From IMG/VR virus record IMGVR_UViG_3300027770_002684, positions 1-53,524 of that record: DNA of 53,524 nt. One strand, written 5' to 3'. Positions 36,436-44,946 of the stretch are shown one piece after another. This DNA comes from a virus. Each line of letters begins with the position of its first letter. The stretch's first letter is position 1. The notes below the pieces were generated by a model. It did not search any database. It worked only from the letters and a program-made list of their open reading frames with translations, and had not been told where the DNA came from. The position numbers were made by a program, and so were the translations under genes.

Positions 36436-37209
36436 ATGAACTCTTTTAAACATTCGGGTACACTGGGCGATATCGTCTATGGCTTATCCATAATGAAACA
36501 CTACGGTGGTGGCGAATTCTACTTACATCTCAATCAGGTAGACTGGATCGGACAACATTACTACGGCAATAAACCAGATCCTTTCCACCAAGGACGTATG
36601 ACCGAAAAAGATTACGAGTTCATGCGAGACTTCATGCTGGCCCAGGATTATATCACAGACTTTAAAATGCTGAATCCGGATCAGGACGCTATCACACATA
36701 ATTTAGATAGGTTCCGCCCTCTGTTTGTGGGACATCCTGCTAACTATATCCTAACATACTGTATGGCATTTGGTATCAAAGATCCTAAACAACAGGAAAC
36801 AATGATAGAAGTCCCATGGATAACTGTTCCAGAACCTACTATCATTCCAGGTAAACCATATGTGGTTAATAGATCTCCACGTGGATTCACTGCACCTGGA
36901 TGTAACCCTGCTTGGCGATACTGGCTTGAAGATGGTACAGATCAACATGCGGTATTTGTGGGACTACCTAACGAATACGAAGAATTTAAAAAACTAACAG
37001 GTTGGAACTTGGATTACTATCCTACTCGAACTATGTTAGAATTGGCACAGGTCATAGCAGGTGCTGAACACTTTTTAGGTAATCAAAGCGTGGCACTTAG
37101 CATTGCACAAGGACTTAGAGTACCTTATGCTTTTGAGGCCAGACATGACTTACCAATCGAACGTAATGAAAGCTATTTCAAACAACATACTAACGGAGAT
37201 GTATTTTAA
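36436..37209 (+). CDS. GT-B-type glycosyltransferase-like protein (heptosyltransferase GT9-like) 1
   Basis: This 257-residue protein has SGTLGDIVYGLSIMKHYGG at the N-terminus, the G-D-x-x-x-x-x-x start of ADP-heptose-type transferases. TMLELAQVIAGAEHFLGNQSVALSIAQGL lies near the end, matching the donor-binding helix region of GT9. At 257 residues it is shorter than the usual 330-350. It is followed after two bases by a second gene of the same type. Confidence 0.7.
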   Translation: MNSFKHSGTLGDIVYGLSIMKHYGGGEFYLHLNQVDWIGQHYYGNKPDPFHQGRMTEKDYEFMRDFMLAQDYITDFKMLNPDQDAITHNLDRFRPLFVGHPANYILTYCMAFGIKDPKQQETMIEVPWITVPEPTIIPGKPYVVNRSPRGFTAPGCNPAWRYWLEDGTDQHAVFVGLPNEYEEFKKLTGWNLDYYPTRTMLELAQVIAGAEHFLGNQSVALSIAQGLRVPYAFEARHDLPIERNESYFKQHTNGDVF

Positions 37210-37211
37210 TC

Positions 37212-37967
37212 ATGAGTAAGAAATTAGGTATTATACAATCAAGAGGATTAGGTGATATCGTCATCGCCCTTCCTATCGCTAAACATTATCAACGCGAAGG
37301 ATGGGAAGTACTTTGGCCTATCGCTGATCAGTGGGTGGAGACGATGAACCGGGCCGCACCTTGGGTAAAATGGATTCCTATCACAGTTGACCCGGGTCCA
37401 TTCTTCTATGATGTTCCTATGCAGCGTCTAAAGAACTTCAAGTGCGATGAGATTGTTTGCTTATATCAAGCATTAACTGGACAGGATTTCCATAACGAAG
37501 TCTACTTCCAACATACTAAATTTGATCAATACAAATATATCAAGGCAGGTGTTCCTTTTCGAGAAAAATGGAATCTAAGCGAATGCTTGGTACGTGATAC
37601 TCAACGTGAACAAGCATTGTATGATCGTTTAGTTACTAATCCTAACTATGTGGTAGTTCATCTAACAGGTAGTGATCATCGTGCAGACTTTGATCGCAGT
37701 ATTATTCCTGCAGACTGGCAAACTATTGAAATATTTGATAACATGGCATCCAGTATATTCGATTGGCTGATGGTATTAGAAAAAGCACAGTCACTGATAT
37801 TAGTAGACTCTGTGTTCTCTAACATAGTTGATCAAATGAACATCGGTGATGATAGATACTTTATACCAAGAAGCCATATTGGGTTGACTCCTGTACAAGG
37901 TAATGATTGGACTTGGATTCCTAACAGAAACTTAGATCCACGGTCCAGGACCATTGGGATGAATTAG
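37212..37967 (+). CDS. GT-B-type glycosyltransferase-like protein (GT9-like) 2
   Basis: This 251-residue protein has KLGIIQSRGLGDIVIALPIAKHY at the N-terminus, VVVHLTGSDHRADF at about 157-170 and DWLMVLEKAQSLILVDSVFSNIVDQM towards the C-terminus. It shares this plan with the gene just upstream. The pair is a plus-strand island within the minus tail genes, so it may add sugars to the fibres or to host glycans. It converges with the next gene by a four-base overlap. Confidence 0.68.
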   Translation: MSKKLGIIQSRGLGDIVIALPIAKHYQREGWEVLWPIADQWVETMNRAAPWVKWIPITVDPGPFFYDVPMQRLKNFKCDEIVCLYQALTGQDFHNEVYFQHTKFDQYKYIKAGVPFREKWNLSECLVRDTQREQALYDRLVTNPNYVVVHLTGSDHRADFDRSIIPADWQTIEIFDNMASSIFDWLMVLEKAQSLILVDSVFSNIVDQMNIGDDRYFIPRSHIGLTPVQGNDWTWIPNRNLDPRSRTIGMN

Positions 37968-38635
37968 TATTCGATTAAAACACAACCTTGTGTGCCGGGG
38001 GTTCTGCCACCACCGCCTCCGCCACTATTGGTACCGCTACCGCCCATTCCAAGACCAAACATATATCTTCCTAATCCGGCGAACGAATAACCAGCTGAAC
38101 CGTTTGCTGCATTGGTTACTCCTGTAGCAGTACCTGCTGAACCGTTTGCGCCACCATTATTACCGCCCACACCGCCACCACCACCGCCGCCTTGCACTGT
38201 AGTAATTGTCTGGGTTCCGGATGCAACACTACTATTTCCACCTGCTCCAGCATTGCCGGCAGTACCACCTCCTGCATTATACCCCATGGTGCCGCCAGCG
38301 CCAACATTGACAGTTAAAGTAAGACCGGGTGTTAACCCAGTAATATACTTGACCGCGCCGCCACCCTCGCCACCACTACCACCACCTGCGCCACCACCAT
38401 TTGCTTGATCGGCTCCACCACCACCGCCACCAATAGCTGTAACTTTGATCGAGGTAACATCTGTGGGTATTGTAAAAGTAAACCCAGTACCCACTGTTGA
38501 ATAGTATGCAGAACGAATACCCGACACGGCGCCGCCTGCTGATCTTGTCCAAGAGGAATTGGCAGTACTGTAGGTATACACTATACCGCCGATAGTAGCA
38601 GTTTGACCATTAACGGGACTTACTGGAAAACTCAT
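37964..38635 (-). CDS. Glycine-rich tail adhesin
   Basis: This 223-residue protein has an N-terminal WTRSAGG segment, then FTFTIPTDVTSIKVTAIGGGGGG, then long poly-Gly tracts interspersed with loops, and the end QGCVLIEY. This plan (a beta strand leading to Gly-rich layers) is that of phage tip adhesins with polyglycine sandwiches, such as the known T4-like gp38 type. The C-terminal module is shared with the protein at 40626. Confidence 0.75.
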   Translation of the reverse strand: MSFPVSPVNGQTATIGGIVYTYSTANSSWTRSAGGAVSGIRSAYYSTVGTGFTFTIPTDVTSIKVTAIGGGGGGADQANGGGAGGGSGGEGGGAVKYITGLTPGLTLTVNVGAGGTMGYNAGGGTAGNAGAGGNSSVASGTQTITTVQGGGGGGGVGGNNGGANGSAGTATGVTNAANGSAGYSFAGLGRYMFGLGMGGSGTNSGGGGGGRTPGTQGCVLIEY

Positions 38636-38645
38636 TTTTTATCCT

Positions 38646-39782
38646 TTATGAATAAACTATATTCACATAACCGCCGTTGAATGTTTGAGCAGTGGTAACA
38701 GTTGGAATATTTATTTGAAGTTGAGTTAATACTCCACTAAGTGTCACTGATCCAGCGGCCAGTCCCCATCCAGTACCATTTAGAGTAGTAGGAAAATAAA
38801 AACTACCAGTTCCTGTCCAAATATTATTTCCAATATGAGTCAAAATATATTGACCATTCATAGGATTTCCACCACCGTGGGTTATACCAAATGTCGGAAA
38901 TCGAGTAGTGTCGGACACCAGTGAATACGAACTTACCCTAATTGCATAAGCATTATATCCCGATATGGCGTATGATCCAGATCCAACTCTTATGTCTATT
39001 ATTCCGCTGCCATTGGTTACAGTTACTTGACTAAAACCAACAGTAATTTGACTGACTCCGGATGGAATTCCGGTAAAGGGAACTGTATTGCTGCCAATTG
39101 ATGCCAATGATTGTATAGTTCCTGATCGGAGAGATCCACTACTGCCTGCTGCTCCAGTAGGTCCAGTGGGTCCTGTTGGTCCTGCAACACCAGCACTACC
39201 TGTATATCCAATCGCTGTGCTGGCCGAACCGGTATATCCACGACTACCGGTATAGGACGCACTGCCGGTGTATCCAATCACCGAACTGGCCGATCCAGTG
39301 AATCCAATACTACCTGTGAATCCAATACTACCTGTGAATCCAATGCTACCAGTATAGGACGCACTACCGGTAAACCCACGACTACCTGTGAATCCACTAC
39401 CGGTATATCCATAACTACCAGTATATGCTTGACTACCCGAATACCCTAATGCATATACATTGTTTGATGCATACCATGTGGTGTTATTTGAATTGTATAC
39501 ATATGTCAATGTTTGATTTGCAGAAAGTGATGTTGCAGGATTAGCAATAGTCTTACCGTTACCATTTAAAGTTAATGTAGTAATGGCCTGTGTGGTAGAT
39601 ATTTTAATAGTCATCCCACCTGCTGGAGTTAATGGAAATATTATAGTGCCTGTTGCCAATGATCCAGAAGGATCTAACAGTAGAGTTTGATAATTGGCAA
39701 AGGTATAAGAAAACCCTGAAGGCAATACTTGATAATCATAATTATCAATCAATCCGTATGTACCGTCAAGTGAGAATGGCAT
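38646..39782 (-). CDS. Collagen-like tail fibre
   Basis: This 378-residue protein has an N-terminal domain of about 110 residues shared with the protein at 40626 (GFSYTF, LLLDPSGSLA, TLNGNGK). A run of Gly-x-y triplets follows, mostly GYTGS or GFTGS units, ending GPTGPTGPTG. A beta-rich C-terminal domain ending in NIVYS closes it. Gly at every third residue implies a collagen-like triple helix, and a trimeric fibre is likely. The leader at 39785-39813 is nearly identical to that of 41963. Confidence 0.82.
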   Translation of the reverse strand: MPFSLDGTYGLIDNYDYQVLPSGFSYTFANYQTLLLDPSGSLATGTIIFPLTPAGGMTIKISTTQAITTLTLNGNGKTIANPATSLSANQTLTYVYNSNNTTWYASNNVYALGYSGSQAYTGSYGYTGSGFTGSRGFTGSASYTGSIGFTGSIGFTGSIGFTGSASSVIGYTGSASYTGSRGYTGSASTAIGYTGSAGVAGPTGPTGPTGAAGSSGSLRSGTIQSLASIGSNTVPFTGIPSGVSQITVGFSQVTVTNGSGIIDIRVGSGSYAISGYNAYAIRVSSYSLVSDTTRFPTFGITHGGGNPMNGQYILTHIGNNIWTGTGSFYFPTTLNGTGWGLAAGSVTLSGVLTQLQINIPTVTTAQTFNGGYVNIVYS

Positions 39783-39784
39783 AT

Positions 39785-39813
39785 GTTATTTTTCCAGGTT
39801 TTTAGTATTTATT
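39785..39813 (-). promoter_or_regulatory. Conserved leader with late promoter-like AATAAATA
   Basis: On minus, AATAAATA then TTAAAAACCTGGAAAA before the start at 39782. The same arrangement with two base changes lies before the fibre gene starting at 41963. Confidence 0.5.
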
Positions 39814-39822
39814 GTTTAAATT

Positions 39823-40587
39823 TTATGGTCCTACTTTTGCCTCTAAGGTATCTAATCTGTCAAGGATTTCAATAATAGCAGGAAACGCTAAAATTCCTAA
39901 CTTTTCGTAATCCACTGCAAGAGTTCCGTCAGGACGAGTTCGTACAGCCTTTGGAAATACTCGTTGTACTTTTTGTGCAATTACACCAAAATCTTCTTTT
40001 TGTAGAAAGTAGCCGTCGACGCCACCAAATTTAGCAATGTACTCATCGGTCCAGTTAAAGTAGTCGCCTCCAATGGCTCGAATAGTTTCACATGCACCTG
40101 TGATCGGCTGTATATTTTCTTTAAATTTAGCGTCTGAAGAATAGAATGCAGTAATGTTGCCTGTTGCATAAATTGCGCCTGCACCAGGGTCAGTCGTGGT
40201 TCCAAGTCCTAAACCGCCTGCAGCAGTGATACGCATACGCTCAACACTGCCTATTAAAAAAGTCATGGTGTTCACAGCGGACACACCTATAGCACCATAT
40301 TGAATAGTGCTGGTATTATTGGTCCACTGCAACCAAGTTGTTGCTGTGTTTGTAGTATTTGATTGTAATACGACCGCACCTGTCGTTCCGTATACAGGAT
40401 TAATAAAATAACCTTTTCCTCCTGTATTCAAGTCGCCACTAATACTAACATTGCCGCTAACATCTGAAGAAACCATCGTTCCATTGATCTGTGGTAATGT
40501 TAAGGTGTAACTACTGGCCGTGTTGGGGGCAGCAATGGTTAATATACCTGCTCCAAGAAGATTACCTGCAATGGCGACTTGACTCAT
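39823..40587 (-). CDS. Tail fibre with S74 intramolecular chaperone domain
   Basis: This 254-residue protein has a C-terminal half that carries the peptidase S74 / endosialidase-chaperone pattern: FYSSDAKFKENIQPITGACE, then FNWTDEY, GVIAQKVQRVFPKAV, VDYEKLGILAFPAIIEIL. Such domains fold trimeric beta fibres and then cleave themselves off. The N-terminal half is a short beta region (LPQINGTMVSSDVSG). It lies between two collagen-like fibre genes. Confidence 0.88.
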   Translation of the reverse strand: MSQVAIAGNLLGAGILTIAAPNTASSYTLTLPQINGTMVSSDVSGNVSISGDLNTGGKGYFINPVYGTTGAVVLQSNTTNTATTWLQWTNNTSTIQYGAIGVSAVNTMTFLIGSVERMRITAAGGLGLGTTTDPGAGAIYATGNITAFYSSDAKFKENIQPITGACETIRAIGGDYFNWTDEYIAKFGGVDGYFLQKEDFGVIAQKVQRVFPKAVRTRPDGTLAVDYEKLGILAFPAIIEILDRLDTLEAKVGP

Positions 40588-40625
40588 TTTTTATCCTTTT
40601 GGAAAACTCATTTTAAATACTTTTT

Positions 40626-41963
40626 TTAATACTCAATTAACACACATCCTCGGGTTCCAACAGCACCAACAGTATTGCTAAATGCGGCTCCGACACCGGA
40701 AGCAAATAAAATCCCCCCGGTGTTAGAACTTCCACTTATATTTATTGCACCACCACTACCTGTGCCAGCAGCACCGGCAGTACCATTTGCACCAGCAACA
40801 GTTCCGCCGCCGCCACCACTGGCAGACACCGTGGCAATCGTATTGTTAGTACCTGATGCCACACTACTACTACCTCCAGAACCAGCACTTCCATTACCAG
40901 ATCCAGCCGATTTCGCGCTGCCGCCGCCGCCCACTGTTACAGATAAATTACCAGTTGTTAATCCTGTAAACCACTGAACAGCATAACCACCATTGCCTCC
41001 GGTTGCAGCGGCAGCCCCTGCTGCTGAGCCGCCCCCAGCACCAACTACACTGACCTTGATCGCTGTAACTCCTGTGGGTATGGTGAATGTGTTAGATCCT
41101 GCTGTGGAGAAAAATTGTGACCGGGGACCAGGATAACCACTGGCACCAACACTACCAGTGTATCCAGCCGCTGTGCTGGCCGAACCTGTATATCCAATTA
41201 CCAAACTGGCGGATCCAGTATATCCAACACCCTGACTACCTGTATATCCAGCACCCTGACTACCTGTATATCCCCGACTACCGGAATACCCAATTACCGA
41301 ACTGGCGGATCCAGTATATCCCAAACTACCTGTATATCCTAAACTACCTGTATATCCCTGACTACCGGAATACCCAATTACCGAACTGGCGGATCCAGTA
41401 TATCCCAAACTACCTGTATATCCTAAACTACCTGTATATCCTAAACTACCTGTGAACCCTGTGACTCCTACTGCTCCCGATATATCTAACCAGAAACTGC
41501 TTATTCCATCTGTCGAATAACGATACAATATATCTGTGGTGGTGTTATACCAAAAATCCCCTAATGTGGGACCGGCAGGTGCTGTGGCAGAAGAAGTATA
41601 TTTAGAACCAGAGCCTGCACTACCTGTATATTGCATTACATTGTTTGATGCATACCATCTGTTGGTACTTAATACATACATGTATGTTAATGTTTGATTG
41701 GCCGATAATGTGGTAGCAGGATTGATGACGGTGGCACCATTACCATTTAATGTTAATGCACCAACTGCCTGTGTGGTGGATATCCTAACACCCATTCCAT
41801 CAACCGGATTTAACGGAAATGTTATACTACCCGATGCTAATGACCCAGAAGGAGTCAATAACAGTGATTGATATGTGCTGAATGTATATGAGAAACCAGA
41901 TGGCACTACTTGCAAATCATAGTTGTCTATGAATCCCCACGTTCCGTCAAGTTTAAATGTCAT
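40626..41963 (-). CDS. Collagen-like fibre with Gly-rich tip
   Basis: This 445-residue protein has an N-terminal domain shared with the protein at 38646, a middle segment LGDFWYNTTTDILYRYS, then GYTGS collagen-like triplets at about 170-280. A C-terminal module (FTIPTGVTAIKVSVVGAGGG, poly-Gly, RGCVLIEY) is homologous to the one in the protein at 37964. It therefore combines parts found in two neighbours. Confidence 0.82.
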   Translation of the reverse strand: MTFKLDGTWGFIDNYDLQVVPSGFSYTFSTYQSLLLTPSGSLASGSITFPLNPVDGMGVRISTTQAVGALTLNGNGATVINPATTLSANQTLTYMYVLSTNRWYASNNVMQYTGSAGSGSKYTSSATAPAGPTLGDFWYNTTTDILYRYSTDGISSFWLDISGAVGVTGFTGSLGYTGSLGYTGSLGYTGSASSVIGYSGSQGYTGSLGYTGSLGYTGSASSVIGYSGSRGYTGSQGAGYTGSQGVGYTGSASLVIGYTGSASTAAGYTGSVGASGYPGPRSQFFSTAGSNTFTIPTGVTAIKVSVVGAGGGSAAGAAAATGGNGGYAVQWFTGLTTGNLSVTVGGGGSAKSAGSGNGSAGSGGSSSVASGTNNTIATVSASGGGGGTVAGANGTAGAAGTGSGGAINISGSSNTGGILFASGVGAAFSNTVGAVGTRGCVLIEY

Positions 41964-41965
41964 CT

Positions 41966-41994
41966 GCTAATTTTCCAGGTTTTTAATATTTATT
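41966..41994 (-). promoter_or_regulatory. Conserved leader with late promoter-like AATAAATA
   Basis: On minus, AATAAATA with ATTAAAAACCTGGAAAAT between it and the ATG at 41963; near-identical to the leader at 39785-39813. Confidence 0.5.
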
Positions 41995-42015
41995 GTCGGC
42001 CAATATCAAGAGATA

Positions 42016-42369
42016 TCATATCCGAGCATCTAATCCGTTAGATAACTCAGCAATCTGTTCCTTGAGTTCGGATATTTTGAATAACTGATTTCGAAGAGCA
42101 GATACTTGATCTTGAAGTATCCCTACTTGTCTTTTTAGACTTTCTATTTCATCATCTCTGGGACTGGCATTGACGGTTTGCTCGGGCAATGACTCAAATG
42201 TCCAACGATGATTGACCCAACGAGCACACTTACCTTGGGGCACTACAGGCGCAGCAACATCTACTGTGCCTGCTGGCATTAGATATACTCCGGGCTCTAA
42301 TGGACTTTGATCTGCGTGAGTTGTACCCACATAATAACCTTGATGATCGAGTTGTACTACAGTTTTCAT
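42016..42369 (-). CDS. Tail fibre assembly-like protein with C-terminal coiled coil
   Basis: This 117-residue protein begins VVQLDHQGYYVGTTHADQSPLEPGVYLMPAG and has CARWVNHRWTFE, as in phage tail fibre assembly or tail-tip accessory proteins. Residues about 70-112 form a coiled coil (RDDEIESLKRQVGILQDQVSALRNQL). The gene lies among the fibre genes, as expected for a chaperone or connector. Confidence 0.65.
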   Translation of the reverse strand: MKTVVQLDHQGYYVGTTHADQSPLEPGVYLMPAGTVDVAAPVVPQGKCARWVNHRWTFESLPEQTVNASPRDDEIESLKRQVGILQDQVSALRNQLFKISELKEQIAELSNGLDARI

Positions 42370-42381
42370 GTTTGATATGTC

Positions 42382-42906
42382 TTAGTATTTGATGCAGGCC
42401 AATAGGGCTAAATTCATAGGACGAGTTTCAGCAGCGGTGCGTGGAGTACCATTAGTAGCATCGGCTACAGGGCCGCTAGATTGGGCACTATTGGTATTAC
42501 CAGGTTTCGCCGGGTTAGAAACACCGCCTGTACCAAAAGGAACTTGTTGTGATGCGCCAATATCATGAACGTGCCCTTGCATGGCGTCAGTTTGTGTTGT
42601 TCCAAATACCCTACCACTATCTCTGGTGGTCACTCCATCTGCCCATCCACGTAGAAAATATCCACGGGCATCCGGTAGGTTGAACGTGGTGGTACCATCT
42701 CCCGATCCAAATGTTACACCTATTGCTGCATATAATGTGCCATACGTGGTCCTACTAATGGCAGCACCGTTGGCCTTGAGATATCCTGTGGGTGCTGTAC
42801 TGGCACAGAAATAAATTAATGTTCCTGGTAATATGGACGAGGCCGATTCCTGAACTGATAAATCCGGAAATGTTACTCCAGTTGTTCCACTTATTGATAC
42901 TGACAT
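42382..42906 (-). CDS. Tail collar domain protein
   Basis: This 174-residue protein has TLIYFCASTAPTGYLKANG, TYGTLYAAIGVTFG and TTFNLPDARGYFLRGWADG, then FGTTQTDAMQGHVHDI. This is the full phage tail collar domain signature. The collar usually forms a trimeric C-terminal part of short fibres. The start is preceded by AAAAGGATA. Confidence 0.9.
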   Translation of the reverse strand: MSVSISGTTGVTFPDLSVQESASSILPGTLIYFCASTAPTGYLKANGAAISRTTYGTLYAAIGVTFGSGDGTTTFNLPDARGYFLRGWADGVTTRDSGRVFGTTQTDAMQGHVHDIGASQQVPFGTGGVSNPAKPGNTNSAQSSGPVADATNGTPRTAAETRPMNLALLACIKY

Positions 42907-42943
42907 GTTGGTAATATCCTTTTAGATATTTACCTTAATTAAA

Positions 42944-43954
42944 TCATGGAGTATAATTGCCCGAACTATAGAAATAATGATACGTGTTTCCACCAATAAT
43001 GCTGACAGTACCTCCTATACCTTTTTGTACTATTCCTGAATAATAGATAAAGGCTACACCACTGCCGCCAGCGCCGGCAGTCCCACCGTGCCCTATTCCA
43101 CCACCACCGCCCCCTCGGTTAGCAGTACCCGAAGTAGGGTTTGAACTAAAAGATTCATTAGCACCATTTCCACCGCCTCCGGATCCACCGGTACCACCCG
43201 TTGTAGCACCAGAACCACCACCCCCTCCTGCATAGATAACTCCATCTGCTGCAAGACGCCCGGATCCACCCGCTCCTCCTCTTGAATTATTAATGTTGGG
43301 TGCATTGGGTGCAGTGGCGTTGCCTCCCGCTGAGCCAGCACCACCACCACCACCACCTATGCTGTATGTTGGTCCAGCACCACCACTATTACCCTGTCCC
43401 GCTACTCCTGTGCCGCCGTTATTGCCGCCTGGAGCATCTGCTGCACCACCCCCTCCACTGCCACCATTTCCAACGGCAAAAGAATTTTGAGGCCAAACAC
43501 CACCATGTGGACTACCGGCACCATGACCCCCACCTATGGCTGTGTTGCCATTGAATGTGGTATTGGAACCATTGGTAGAGCGTACACTTGTACCATAACC
43601 TCCACCTACTCCACCCCCTCCGATATTGACTGCATACGTAGAACCCACTGTTAAGGTGGCATTACCACTTAAAAAACCCCCTGCTCCACCTCCACCAGAG
43701 GGTTGTCCACCCCCACCCCCAGCAATTAATACAAAATTAACCACCCGGACAGCGGCTGCTCCATGAAAATTACCCAAACTCAACTGCCCACTACTGGGTA
43801 TGGCGGTGCTAACTGCTGAGGGAAATCCATTTGTGCCTGCTCCAACGTAACTATCTCCAGCATAATACTCATTTAAACTGATGGGATTACTGCCTCCAAA
43901 TTCAGTCTGCAAATTGGCGAATGATATGGCGTTGGGGGATACGGGTAAAGTCAT
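42944..43954 (-). CDS. Glycine-rich tail adhesin
   Basis: This 336-residue protein starts MTLPVSPNAISFANLQTEFGG, a common N-terminal motif of T4-like phage fibre tip proteins. It then has VNFVLIAGGGGGQPSGGGG and repeated GGGGAG... loops, and ends GVAFIYYSGIV. It is probably a polyglycine-sandwich receptor adhesin. The DNA is highly biased (CCACCACCG on plus), so apparent plus-strand ORFs here are shadows. Confidence 0.78.
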   Translation of the reverse strand: MTLPVSPNAISFANLQTEFGGSNPISLNEYYAGDSYVGAGTNGFPSAVSTAIPSSGQLSLGNFHGAAAVRVVNFVLIAGGGGGQPSGGGGAGGFLSGNATLTVGSTYAVNIGGGGVGGGYGTSVRSTNGSNTTFNGNTAIGGGHGAGSPHGGVWPQNSFAVGNGGSGGGGAADAPGGNNGGTGVAGQGNSGGAGPTYSIGGGGGGAGSAGGNATAPNAPNINNSRGGAGGSGRLAADGVIYAGGGGGSGATTGGTGGSGGGGNGANESFSSNPTSGTANRGGGGGGIGHGGTAGAGGSGVAFIYYSGIVQKGIGGTVSIIGGNTYHYFYSSGNYTP

Positions 43955-43981
43955 AGTTTAGGTATTTACCTTAAATTACTC

Positions 43982-44010
43982 TTGACATTGACGGGTTTTT
44001 CCTGTATAAT
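43982..44010 (+). promoter_or_regulatory. Early promoter of the HNH gene at 44043
   Basis: TTGACA, 17 bases and TATAAT, with a leader ATACACACACACAG-like before AAAGG. It marks the boundary to the plus-strand early region. Confidence 0.85.
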
Positions 44011-44042
44011 TATACTCATACACACACACAGAAAGGTTAGTT

Positions 44043-44465
44043 ATGCCAGGAATAGCACTAGAAGGTAGCATTACCTCTTGGGAAAATCGCCCACAATGCC
44101 AAATAGCAGGATGTTGTAATCCTGCTATGTACAACTATCAATATGCTGATGGAGATTGGAAATGGCGAGTAAGACACGGTAAAATTATTTGTGGGGCCCA
44201 TCAGCGTAAAAGTTGGCATCCTACGCTTAAACATCGTAAAGATTACTGCGAAAATGTTTCTGGTTTTTTAGGGTTTAAATGTACTACTAACTTGGTCTGG
44301 AATGGTATGTTAGATGTAGATCATAAAAACGGCAATCCTGGTGATAATAGACCTGCTAATCTACAAACTCTGTGTAAGTGCTGTCATATGTATAAAACAC
44401 ATAAGAACAAAGACTACCTAACAGATGGGCGTAAGACTTTGGGATTTACTAATAGTTACAAGTAA
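44043..44465 (+). CDS. HNH endonuclease
   Basis: This 140-residue protein has MLDVDHKNGNPGDNRPANLQ with the DH at 93-94 and N106, followed by LCKCCHMYKTHKNKD with C111, C114 and H120. An N-terminal CQIAGCC and C50 may form a second zinc site. This is an HNH nuclease of the type common in phages, unrelated in detail to the one at 6372. It is the first early gene, and a long non-coding stretch follows. Confidence 0.82.
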   Translation: MPGIALEGSITSWENRPQCQIAGCCNPAMYNYQYADGDWKWRVRHGKIICGAHQRKSWHPTLKHRKDYCENVSGFLGFKCTTNLVWNGMLDVDHKNGNPGDNRPANLQTLCKCCHMYKTHKNKDYLTDGRKTLGFTNSYK

Positions 44466-44553
44466 ATACCCCGCTGTAGCACTATACAGATATAGTCTTA
44501 CAGCGTATATACAAATACCCCGCTATACAGGCCACACCAAATACCCCGCTATA
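44464..44553 (+). repeat. Three direct repeats of AAATACCCCGCT(A/G)TA
   Basis: Copies begin at 44464, 44513 and 44539. A reverse-complement copy (ATAGCGGGGTATT) occurs at 50331-50343, right after a stop codon. The spacing is irregular. They may bind a protein or belong to an origin; no function is shown by the sequence. Confidence 0.7.
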
Positions 44554-44911
44554 GCACCCTTGCCCAGAACCCATAATACACTACATCGAAGTCGATCCTA
44601 CGTAGTGAAAGGTTGAGACCAAAGAATATCCTGACTACAGTGTGATTTCCTTTGGTCGAATGGTAGACCATTTTACGATAGCCTCTCATCCCCACCGTGC
44701 TCCAATCTAAATCCACTATAGATCTAACAGAAATCTACGGCGAAAAAGGATCAATCTACGGTGGATTCGACGCATTTTGGAGCGTTTTTCCACCGTGAAT
44801 CCCAGATTTCTGACCCAAAACTGCCCCAAAATAGTATCACATTACTCAGTGTAGAGTAACATATTCTACTGTGTAATCACTATGCATGTTGTAGATCTAC
44901 TACAGTGTGAG
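44554..44911. other. Non-coding stretch with inverted repeats
   Basis: No credible gene. Inverted repeats include CACTAC...GTAGTG (44579-44607) with an inner ATCGA/TCGAT, and GACCAAAG...CTTTGGTC (44617-44657). There are further short repeats of TCTACGG and ACAGTGTGA. This could be an origin, a regulatory region or a structured RNA. I cannot choose from the sequence. Confidence 0.5.
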
Positions 44912-44940
44912 TTGTCCATAGTTGGGATCTGTGTTATACT
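44912..44940 (+). promoter_or_regulatory. Sigma70-type promoter
   Basis: TTGTCC, 17 bases and TATACT. It is followed about 250 bases downstream by a strong terminator, bounding a short transcription unit with no convincing gene. Confidence 0.6.
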
Positions 44941-44946
44941 ATGCGT

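Noticed and set aside
39160-41455. Short regularly repeated DNA on plus (39160-39440 and 41150-41455), CRISPR-like at first look
   Set aside because: The repeats encode GYTGS collagen-like triplets on minus, in frame, without unique spacers; they are protein repeats.
38112-43554. Pro-rich plus-strand frames (38112-38408, 40675-40977, 43293-43554)
   Set aside because: Mirror images of Gly-rich coding tracts on minus (GGN read as CCN), with no ribosome sites.
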